Of a stretch of DNA of 64,000 nucleotides, positions 1 to 11,900 are shown piece after piece. The DNA lies in the NCBI GenBank assembly GCA_935421135.1, contig OW285195.1:9206391-9270390 (forward strand), read 5' to 3'. Position 1 is the stretch's first letter, and the number at the start of each line of letters is the position of its first letter. The notes beneath the pieces were generated by a model. It saw only the letters and a list, made by a program, of their open reading frames with translations, made no database searches and had not been told where the DNA came from. The stretch comes from Bugulina stolonifera. Lineage: Eukaryota > Bryozoa > Gymnolaemata > Cheilostomatida > Bugulidae. The position numbers and the translations under genes are program-made.

Positions 1-3000
1 GTCAGCCATCTATGTATCAGATAACAATCTATGGACAGAAGTTGGTTCGATGAACATGGATACTCAAGATGGTCTGGTAGCCTCACTCCAAGTCAAAATA
101 TTTGCTACTCATTTAGCTCTGGTTGGATCAAGTTCCAATGGTCTATTTATAGATGAGCTTATTGCATTTGGATACACACTGGGTGAGTTGACAATAATTA
201 AATATGTTCTATATTTGTATCCTTTTGACAAAGCTCTTCTGCCCGATAGGACATGTATGAAAACACCCATCCCTGACAAGGGTTTGATCCCAAGGCCCCT
301 GCGGTACCTAATTACCTGGCACACTACCACTACACCGCTCAAATGAAAACTTTAAAAATCCTTGTGAAACCTACTACACATGTAACATGTAACAGCACAT
401 ATGAGAATAATAGCCAAACCTCCAACATCTCAAACACAGACTGTTTCCTCATGTGCAGTTGACTCGATCAGTGCACATCTACTGCCTGCCAGGGAAGCTT
501 CCTTCTGCTGCTAAGCTGGTGTAGTGGTCATATGTTCTGTGCAGGGCGATTAGGCTTAGCAGGGGCCTTGGGATCAAACCCCTGTCAGTGATTGGTGTGA
601 ACTAAGAGACCCCATCTGCTCAAATGACAAATTCAAAAATACTTGCATAGATAAACTAACATATACATACGGTGTATGTTTGTTTTTAATACATTGTAGA
701 TAACTATGCACTGAATAGGACAGCTGTACAGAGTTCTGACTACACAGAAGGTGTTACTATAGCTAGCAATGCTGTTGATGGTGTAATATATGATGGATCT
801 GTTTATGCTCAAACTGAGGCAGTTAGTCATCAATGGTGGAGAGTTGACTTGATGGATGTACATCTGATATATGCTGTTATAATCTACTCTAGTGTTGAGA
901 GTAAGTCTGTATCTGTGTACTACGTAATAAAATTTGGACGTGAGATACAGTAGTATACTGTACATGTAAAACAGGAACTTTTGAATGTAGTTGTATTGCT
1001 ATGAGTATGTGATTTTCTGTGTAAAATTTCAGGTGCTACCACAGCAGATATCCAAATGTTGGGTAGTCAGTCTGTTTCTGTACCAAAACTATCTCTATCA
1101 TCCTCCACATGGCCTATCAGTCTTTTTGAAATGTCTGAGCTGACGTTTTCATATCTTGATATTCTTCTTGAGGAACCAAAGCTAATACGTCATGTCGCTG
1201 TATTGTCTCAACAAAGCAATGGTTTACTCCTCTCTGAAGTACAGGTCATGGGTGATGGTAAGTATTACTGGGTATTTAAACTACATGTATGTTGATATTA
1301 TTTTTTTAAACATATCCCATACTAACTGTAGTTTTGTTGTATCAAAATAAACTCTTATATTGCTCTTTTGGTAGATTATTTGTGCTTATTCAAGACTGGT
1401 GAGGAACATTACGCAAACAAGGCTAAAGGTGGAACTGTGTATAAACCTGCCTATACTGGAGATACATTTGAACTGGATTGTCATAAAACTATGTCAGTTG
1501 TTTGCCCTGACTGTTCAACTAGTGTGATATGTTCTCTAGACCTTGATAAATCAACTGGAGTATTTAATATGTACTGGAATATAACAGATGAACAGAAACT
1601 CTACTGTCAAGGTATTTTTACTACATTAATTGCATGTAAGGTATGTTATTGGCTTTTTACTTTGACTCTCTTCTCCAGCTACATGTACACGTCAAGTTTG
1701 TTATACTCAAAAGAATTCTTGCAATTATTATCAATACATGACATGATTCTCTCTTTACTATGGTGTCTTGCTTTGTAATAGCTAGCATTACAAACATGTT
1801 TCTACAAATACAGGATCCGATGTTTGTTTGACTGGTGACATCGATTGGTCAGCACTTGGAGTGTCAATAGATGTTGAACCAAGTGAAGACAACTCCTTCC
1901 TCTATCCTGGAGAGCACATGCCATACAGATGTGATGTCAGCCATGTTGGACTATCCCATGATGGGAATCTAATGCCATTTGGTTTCATCTTATGCAGGTA
2001 AAATATGGCTTTGAGTGGCTGCATAGAGTTATCTTTTCCTTAGAGACATACATGTAGCTCTGTTTTTTGGCAATTTCATTGATTGATGTAATGTTGGTAG
2101 CCGTTTGTTGGCAGGATTATATGACACTAGCTACTGATTATTGGGTGAAGATAACACATATTATACCAGGTTTGCCATCACTCTGTATCTATCTCCGGCG
2201 CTATACATAGTTATACCATACTTCTCGTGTTTGCCATGTTATAGCTCTGGTGGTGAATGGACACTTGAAGACACAGAAAGTATTGCTACCTGTGTGAACC
2301 GTTCCTCAAATAAGAGAAACCTAGCTTTAAACAAATCTGCTTCCATTAGTTCAATCTCATCTGGAAACCTCTCCAATCTTGCTGATGGTTCATTTGATAA
2401 CCTCTTCTCTACAAATGAGGAAGTTGACCAATGGTGGAAGATGGACTTGCGCAGTATATACAGTGTTACCATGGTTGTTCTCTACACATCCGAAGGTATC
2501 ATTTAGATTTGTTTTCCTTTCATTCATTTTTCTTGCTACGACGTGCAAGGCCTACCTAATAGGTATACTCTGCCTTCATCTCATCCGTTTTAACTGACAT
2601 TGCCTTGATGCTTATTTTCTCTGATGTCAATCTTTTCTCTTTTTAACAGATACCCAGCACAAATTTGGAAAGTTCTATATACTGACCACAAGTGCTATTA
2701 ACCCGGGAACAACACCATTACCTGACATTGGTTCATGGCGTTCTACTTACTGGTTTGAAAGTGTTTCAGAATATCCAGTCATTGTAGCACGGTTTAACAA
2801 TGGTATACCTGCCAGACATGTAGCTATCTTATCTCTCCTTGATGTTGGATTCAGTTTACTGGAAATAGAAGTTTATGGATCTGGTATGTTGCTTAGGAAC
2901 AGACTTACAACATCTACTCAATTGTTATATTGGTTAGATAACAAGTTCACTTCACTATGGTTTAATTTACTTTTACAGATAACCTGGCGCTTTCAAAACC

Positions 3001-6000
3001 AGTTCTTTACAGTGGAATTTCTTCTCAATCAAGATTTCCAAGAACATCAGTTGTTGATGGAATAGTAGGGAATCAGTTATTCTTGGCAACTAATGATAAA
3101 GCACACTCATGGGTTATGGTAGATTTGTTAGAGATGTACAACTTGAGTTCAGTGTTTGTTTTCACTTATGGTAAGTTCATCCACCTGGTCCATCTGCCAA
3201 CAATGGGTTTCTATCGAGACATATACAACAAAAGGATTTTAATCGATCATATACGCAATACTTCATTTCTTAATATGGACATTTCTTTGAAGGTTCTCTG
3301 ACAGAACAGACAGTTCTGCACTTGGCTGGTGGTAGTTCAACTAACTGGGGTGTGGATCCTGTACAGAACTCTGATCTTTGGTCAACTCTTGTTACTCTCA
3401 ATCATTCAGCTGCTAATGAGTTCTCAGCCATGTTTGATGGAACAGCAGCTATACAACTGGTGTCTCTCTACTACATGAATGGACACCCTCTATTCATTGA
3501 GGAAATATTAGTGTTTGGGGCAGCAAGCTCAGGTAGTGCATTTTTCGTATTCTGTGCATATACTTAGTTTAATACAATCAGTTTTAGATGTTGATAATAT
3601 AATACTTGTTTCACGTGTAGATGTTCCGTCTTTGGAGTGCCTTGTGGAGAACATAGCTGTTGACCTACCTGAACTGAATATAGCTAGTAGATATCTACTA
3701 GATGATGTAATATCTGTGGAACTTGGACATGATTTAGCCATCTTTTGTCCTGATGGTGAAAGTCCAAACATAACAGAAGTGGAACAGTCATCAGTTGAGA
3801 GGATCAAATGCAGGTAAATGTGGGGTCCGATAAGATTACTTATTTAAATTGCCCATTGCCCTAATGTGTAGCTTCCCCACATTTTATCCCCAATGCTAGT
3901 GTTTTTTCAAATGCTCATATAGGTTTTTGATTTTGGCCTTTCCTTTAATGGCTCTTTCACAATCTGTCTTACTTGCATTTGTCTCTCTGGTTTTAGCTTT
4001 GACAGTAAATGGGAAAGAGGTGAATCCCAGCTGGAATATGACTGTTTACGTAAGTTTAATTCTTACTTTGTTTTAATGTAGCATGTTTTTCTGTTCATAA
4101 TCTGTGGAAGGATCATATGTGATGTTCTTTAACCCTTTGAGAACCAATTAAACATTGTAATGGTTTTTGGGGGGTTGTGCTGTTGTCCTAAGACGACTCC
4201 CTTGTCCAAAATGAAGAGCCTATGAGTGGTACTAGGCCTTCTCATTACAAGAAAGATCAACCGCTACTAGTAGTCAAATAGCTACTCAAGACGACCCATA
4301 TGGTCCCGAGTCAATGGTTGTTTGCTATACTGAGAAATAGAGTGATCCGACCTAGAAGGCAGTTCGGGTTGCAAGGTTGAAGACCTTGACAACTGGAACG
4401 ACCTATCTACGAAGCGAAAGTCTCTGTATATTAGTATAGATGTGTCTTTATTGAGATCCAAGCATGAACTGAGACAATGAACATAAAAAAAGTGTGCTTT
4501 ATATAGTATAAGAACTTCCGGAGGATATTCCGGTAAAAGCTTGGCATAGTGTCATAAAAAGACGACGAAGTGTCGTCTAGAAATTGCGCAACAATATGGC
4601 AGCTGGAAGCCCGATGGCCGACCCAAAATAGGTCGGGTACAACCAAAGATGCTTAGAATCATCCAAATCATGTACAAAATCAATATCAAGCAATTCTTAG
4701 TGGTCGGTCCTCTTTACATGGGTATAAAAAGGACATGAAGGCTCAGTAATGCACATTCTAGGTATATATGTGACAATCTACTAGATAGACAATTAGTACA
4801 AGCAAGTGTAATGCAATGTAAGTATATATAATTAGTGTCATATAGTCAGGAAGCTACCTTAGAGTTGTACGTGACCATTACAATATCGCAAAACATACCC
4901 GACAGGTCCAATTAATTCTCTTTTCTACAGAAATAGCCTGTGAACCTCCAGCTGATAACTCTACATATAAGTACTATGGTAACTACACAGTAGATAACTT
5001 GATACCTCTGAATGAATCTTTACTACTGAAATGTGTGAATGGAATATCTTATGTGTCTCAGTGTAGTCAAGATGGTAATCTAAGGATTGGTAGATGGATT
5101 CCTCCTCTTAGTTGTGGTAAGTTGCTTATTTGTTCCACATCAATATGTCATTGATTACCTCAAAACAAAGTAGAAGTATGGAATTTACATTATAAAGTAC
5201 TTTCCACTATTTCAGAATATCAAGAGTGTGAGAGAGTAGAACAACTTGATACATGGATGAATGAACTGGAGAACTTGAGAGTAGATAAATATGATGGAGT
5301 TGTCATTCCTTTTAACTCTAGTGTTACATTTGATTGTCTTGGTGACTATTCTGGTGAAAGTACCAGCTATACATGTCAAATGTAAGTATACAGTTAGGAG
5401 TTCCCTGCAAATTTATGTAAATGTCAGTTTCTACTCAATGAAGTGCTATTTTAACTGTGAAGCCTATAGTCTAAAATCGGTTATATCATTTAGGCCAACT
5501 TGCCACTACAAATTCCCTTCTACAACTTTGGTTTCTAATTTATGCATTATTTAACACTTGGCAGTTGGCCAACTTTCGTTCATAAATATGATTATTATGC
5601 TCTTCTGTTTTTTACAGTGACCATTCTGGTAATGCATCTCTGCATCCCAAAACTGAAGGAGTTATATCTAGTTGCAGTTGTAAGTATTTTTTTAAATCAG
5701 CAGTACCCGTAGCACAATAGATAAAGAGATATTGAGTGAACATAGTTAGGAAATGTGTATACACATTGATACATGTATATGCTTATATCTCTGCATTGTG
5801 TATTGTGATAGCCACTGCAATATGTCTGGTCCCTAAGACACCATACCATGTGACCTACAATCCCGCACAGTACAGCATTGACTGCGTAAATGGTGACAAA
5901 TGTCAAGTTGGTGAAACAGTGTCACTTCAGTGTGCAGATGTGGATGGAGAAGTTATGAATGAACATGTTTGTCATACGAGGTCTAACCACACTGCCTGGT

Positions 6001-8981
6001 TTCCTCTGCCTACCTGTGGTGAGTTGAAGGTTTACATACGTTGCATGCATTATTTACTGAATGAAATACCTTGTTGCTTACTAATACATCATACTTCTAT
6101 TTTTCTACAACCTCACTAATAATATCAAATATGTCCACTCAAAATTGTACTGCATTGTAGATGCCCATTGTGGTCTCCCTCCTACAATCTATGGAGTAGG
6201 ATGTACCAGAAACATCCCAGAGAATCTAAACTCTGGTCAACAGAGGTTCTCTAATGGTACCAGACTGAGCTGTTCATGTTTAGATGGATTTCAAAGGATC
6301 TCTGACGATGTTTATATGACTTGTGATGGTATTTCTGGAGATTGGGAGTTATCCCCTCTAAACCCTTGTCTACGTGAGTGTCCTTTAGTACAGAAAGACC
6401 TTGTATTTATCTTGACCAGCTTACAGCATCTTTGACGATATGCGTATAGCAAGTGGCAAGTGTTCATTTGAAATGACCAAATGCAAATTTATCTCTTGTA
6501 CTTTTATAGTTGAAACAGATGAGCTACCAGCTCCTAATAATTCTCAACTCTTGTACGCTGAACATGATAGAGATCCAGTATCTACTATAGTTTGTGATGA
6601 GGGGCACTACCTTGATTTGCCATATTCTTACCAACAACTTGTTCAGGATGTCACACCTACTGGTTCTAATCTGGTTACAGTCAGTGCATGTCTCAGTAAG
6701 TTAGTATAAGGTGTAGACCTGTAAACGGCGTTTTTGTATAACAAACTTGTTAATATGTAATCTGTAATATTGTTGTTATATCAATGACTCGGCCTTGAAG
6801 TATGAACTACATCCTCTATTCTCTATTTGGAAATCGCCACTATATTTAATATAAACACAGTATTATACAAGTGTGATGTAATACTACAGGAGGATGTCCA
6901 GTGGATAGTCTCATATCTATATCCAATAACCTAACAACCACTCCATATAAGGAATTCTATGGTCCTGGTGAAGAGGTGGTACTCGATTGTCTTAACAATA
7001 ATTACACACTAAACGGTTCGGAAGGTAAGTTGAATTCTCATATAAATTATTCACTAAAGGAATACATTTGATGTACAACAATCAATAAAGCAATGCTTAC
7101 CATGAGTTACTGTGATGTGTTGACATATTTTCAGTCTCAGAAAGAATATTCAAATGTATCAAAGTTAGAGAATTCAATGAGGAGACAAATACTGACCAGC
7201 CAGTGTTACAGTGGAACTCTATTCCCTCAGATATTCAGTGTCAAGGTAAGCCATACATTATGGTCATTTTAATCATCTGTATATTAAAGGCAAGTACGTA
7301 CATGGTGGAGTTGTCCCCTAATGCAGAGAAATAAAACTTGGTTCATACAAATGATGCAAATTATATATTTCTTACTATGAAATGTAAATAATGCTGCTAT
7401 TTCGTTTTCTTTAGCTCGAAAAAGAAGTGCAAAACCGCAGTTTGTGGGAAGAATGTAAGTATTTCTTGAATATGAATGTCTCTGGTGTACCTTTATAATT
7501 TGATGAATTGATTAAAGATAGAGGAAGGAAGGGTGCATAATAGGCTGCTCTCCAGTCTAGATGTTCTACAATTTACTTTTCCTTCATCCTAGTTTTAAGA
7601 TTCGAATAGCCGTTACAATGATGCACCGTTCTATGAGCTCTTTCCTGTGTGTCAGTTCTCATAGAGTGGCATTGCCAGTTGGTCTAGAATACTCTACTTA
7701 TGATTAGCACATTACAGTGCAAAGTAGTATAACTCCTTGCACCACTATTATAGCTAGAGTTAGGACAGTCGTTGGTTGAAATGATCCATTTTCCTTCCAT
7801 GCAAATACTTCATTTTATTTCTACCATTATAATGCTTTATTTTAAGGACTGTGACATGTTTGCACCTGTTGTTATTATGAAAGTAGGTTGTCATTCCAGT
7901 GAATTGACTTACATGTATATTCACATGTGTGTGTCTGTTTGTAGGACTTTTGGACCCACAGGATACACAGGTATATATACAGTAATGCTTCATTTACATA
8001 ACAAGTCATGTTTTTCTACTAGATACCTGCTTTAACTCAGTTGTAGTTGTCATGATCAGACTTGTATCTCTATAGAGGTGGATCCACCTCTGCCCTCTTC
8101 AATACAAGAGCAGCCACATCACTGTGGGGCAGGTGAAAAACGGCAGCACCAGCACCGTCTGTTCCAGCCTTGTAGCAGTGCTTCACGCTAGGTGCATAAC
8201 AGGAAGTGACTGAAGAGTGGTGGTGAGAAATTTTTAAGCTCACACACCACTACAAGTTAAGACGCACCTAGCCGTGGTATAAAATACCACCGACATACTC
8301 AGAATTGAGGGTCTGCCATTATCTAGATGTATATCTCTATAGACTGTAATGATTACCAATTAATTCTTATTGATGGTTACCATTTTAGACCAGATAAAAC
8401 TTGCAGTAGTTCCACCAAGTGGGGTTATTGTGAGCTCCTCCTCAGAAAGTCGACATAGACTTGTGGATTACAGGCTAGATCAAGTGTGGCAATCTGAAGC
8501 ATCATCTAATGAATGGGTTATGTTAGACTATGGGATTTTTATATCTGTGTTGGCTGTGAGACTCTACTTGCCAATGGAAACAGGCATGCTTAATAACTAT
8601 ATTTTGTGGGTCTGACTCACCTCTTGTCTATGTTATATAGAATGCATGCACATGATGTATATTCTAGTAGAATAGTTAGGTAGTGTGGTATTTAACAGCA
8701 TGCTATAAATACCTATGCATGTATATCTAAAATTATTATTATTTCAGGTATTCCATCTCTCAAGGAGTTATCTTTTCTCTCTACACTTGTATCTGATACT
8801 GAACTAACACCAGATGTTGAGGATACGTTATGGACACAACATATACACCATAATCAACCAATCAGTGATGAGATAAAGGACTTTAACTTTAACATAAGTG
8901 AAGTGAGGTGTTATAAACTGGCATTGGTTTGTAATAGTTCTGAAGGATTTGCTCTTGAGGAAGTCCAGACATACTACATAG
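1..8981 (+). CDS. Repeat unit 1 (exons B-X, B truncated by the window edge)
   Basis: Exons: B 1-182 (partial), C 700-900, D 1033-1257, E 1375-1611, F 1814-1997, G 2245-2495, H 2650-2883, I 2979-3170, J 3293-3532, K 3621-3813, L 3997-4049, M 4931-5116, N 5216-5381, O 5618-5679, P 5812-6018, Q 6161-6373, R 6510-6695, S 6900 region: 6890-7024, T 7135-7245, U 7415-7454, V 7945-7970, W 8389-8583, X 8748-8981. Odd points: exon W is followed by GC instead of GT; exon U reads ARKRSAKPQ where other copies read GRIWTKPEY or GQQRSKPEY; exon M has a Tyr-rich variant (YKYYGNYT). Long introns: 183-699 (two SINE-like pieces), 4050-4930 (insertion), 7455-7944 (nothing recognised), 7971-8388 (insertion with target-site duplication), 8982-9438 (nothing recognised). 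Confidence 0.8.
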
Positions 8982-11900
8982 GTATAAGCTTAATTATATT
9001 ACGTGTATAATAATGCTTATTGTTTTCCATCACATTTACTGTAATATTAAATCAATCTGCTTCAACTCTTCTACACTGTACGTGTAATTTTCTCTGTACA
9101 CTTTGCAAGAGGAGCAATAAATGTTATCTAGCCATATGATGGCTGGTAACTATGTATTTTTAGACCCACCCATAGAACCAAAATTCATATTTTTGTTTGT
9201 AATATATTTTTATAAGATTAGGGCCAGTTACAACTATTACCTAATTTGTATGGTTTGTTGAAATACCATCATCACTGATTCTAAGGGATCAGCTGCTCAT
9301 ATGGCATTAGTTTCTGCTTAAATCACCAATCAACCAGGTAGAAACAGGTTAGGTGAGAAGATACTCAAGTCTTGCTTAGCTCTTTGCTAATATGCCGATA
9401 TCAGACATTATTTGTCATACTGTTTTTGGCTATTTCAGTCAATCTCCTCCACTCCAACTCTACAGTCAACAGTAGCAGTTCTATCAACAACTCCAATGTA
9501 CTGAATGCTGTTGATGGAATGGTAAGGTCTACCAATGAGATTCATTACTTCATGTCTTCAACTGAGGCTGATCAATGGTTTGCTGTGTATCTGGGTCAAG
9601 GATACTTTGTTATTGATATCCTATTGGTCAATAGTGCTGGTAGTAAGTATATCATATCAACTCTCCACATCTATTAATAGAGTTACATATTTAGTCTGTA
9701 ATACAGTTCTATTACCTGTTTAATGATGTCATTCATTCTCTCTCATAGATAATGACACCTTCAACTCTACCCTTTACTATAAACTGGATACAGACCAGTC
9801 AGCCATCTATGTATCAGATAACAATCTATGGACAGAAGTTGGCTCTATGAACATGGATACTTCAGATGGTCTGGTAGCCTCACTCCAAGTCAAAATATTT
9901 GCTACTCATTTAGCTCTGGTTGGATCAAGTTCAAATGGTCTATTTATAGATGAGTTTATTGTATTTGGATACACACTGGGTGAGTTGATATATACTGCAT
10001 ACGAATTGTTGATAGTTGGTTCGGGTGAGTCGACAATAATTAACTATGTTTTACATACGTAGCTTCTTGTTTAAACGCCACTTCTGCTCAAAATTTCTAG
10101 CTTTGTGATTCAACACTACATCTGTTAGTGAACATTTGGGATTATTGTTTTTTTTTGCAATTTTTCTTCTACACATTTTATTCCCCATAGGTACATGTAT
10201 GTTTGTTTCTGCTTTTATATGCGGCGTAAATTGTGTACTAATGTTTTTATTTGCGTATTTGTGGATAGTTGTGAATGATATCATTAACTGGGATGGGTAT
10301 ATAGATGCTGTCCGCTGGATTTTGTTTGTGAGATAAAGCAGTATATAATTTCAATTTTTAATCTACAGATAACTATGCACTGAATGGGACAGCTGTACAG
10401 AGTTCTGACTACACAGAAGGTGTTACTATAGCTAGCAATGCTGTTGATGGTGTAATATATGATGGATCTGTTTATGCTCAAACTGAGACAGTTAGTAATC
10501 AATGGTGGAGAGTTGACTTGATGGATGTACATCTTGTATATGCTGTTATAATCTACTCTAGTATTGATAGTAAGTCAGAGTGATCAAGTAGATTGTTTCT
10601 ATGAATGTGTATAATTAACCATTGGATGTGAGACAAAGTAGAATGTATATAACATTAGTGCCTGTGGCTAACCACAATGAAATTTATGTGTGACTTTCTC
10701 TGTAAAATTTTAGATTCTACCTCTACAGATATCCAAGTGTTGGGTAGTCAGGATGTTTCTGTGCCAAAACCATCTCTATCCTCCACCACATGGCCTATCA
10801 GTCTTTTTGAAATGTCTGAGATGACGTTTTTATATCTTGATATTCTTCTGGAGGAACCAAAACTAATACGTCACATCGCTGTATTGGCTCAACAGAGCAA
10901 TGGTTTACTGTTCTCTGAAGTACAGGTCATGGGTAACGGTAAGTATACTGGGTATATTTGAATTAGCCTACATCTCTTTGTTCAGCAACGGACATCTGTA
11001 TCAATGGATCCATAATAACAAGGAAAACTTGTCTCTTTTGCTCAGATTACACATGTGTGTTCAAGACTGGTGAGGAACATTACGCAAACATGGCTAAAGA
11101 TGGAACTGTGTATAAGCCTGCATATGCTGGAGATACATTTCAACTGGACTGTCATAAAACTATGTCGGTTGTTTGCCCTGAATGTTCAACTAGTGTGAAG
11201 TGTTCTCTAGACCTTGATAAATCAACTGGAGTATTTAATATGTACTGGAATATAACAGACGAACAGAAATTCTACTGCCAAGGTAATGATATCGATGTAT
11301 TTTTTATGCAGAGATTCTGTATTTTAGGCTGTCAGAGACTGATTTCTCATCCATAAAATTACCAGTCCCTCACTGGGGTGGGGTTTAAACCCAAGGGCCC
11401 CATGGCACCTAATCGCCTAGCACAATGGACAAAATGTATTACAGGTAGGTGCAGAAATGGAGAAATTTGGAAGAGTTACGAAACATTGTAGAAGAGTAAA
11501 AATTTGAAATGTTGGTTGATACATCCATATATAACGTCTCAAATATCTCCACTTCTGCACTTAACGAGTACGAGTACGAGTACAAGCTTAGCAACCATGG
11601 AAAAGAATGCTTTGCCAGGGAGCATTAGGATATGCTCATTGTTGAAGCTTCCATAAGAAATGGTCAAGCCCCTGCTTGTTTTGGTTTTAAAGAACTGCTT
11701 TTGTAAATCTCATCATTTTACATTCTCCTCTCACTGCACTGCACTGCACATGAAATTTCATAATCCTAGCCTTGGGTATTATGTGGTAATATTTTAGTCC
11801 GGTTCACAAAGGCAATCATCTTTTTGATATAGACATTTGTTTTGCTACATCTGGCATTCATTTACACTGGCAGGATCTGATGTATGTTTGACTGGTGACA

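Noticed and set aside
50..346. Start codon and gene beginning at the Met-Asn-Met in exon B
   Set aside because: Frame is open upstream to the exon B acceptor in all complete units; no signal peptide follows, and the 3' part of the frame is intron.
5697..5906. Minus-strand 69-residue frame repeated in units 1, 3, 4 and 6
   Set aside because: It is antisense to exon P and its upstream intron; no independent evidence for a gene.
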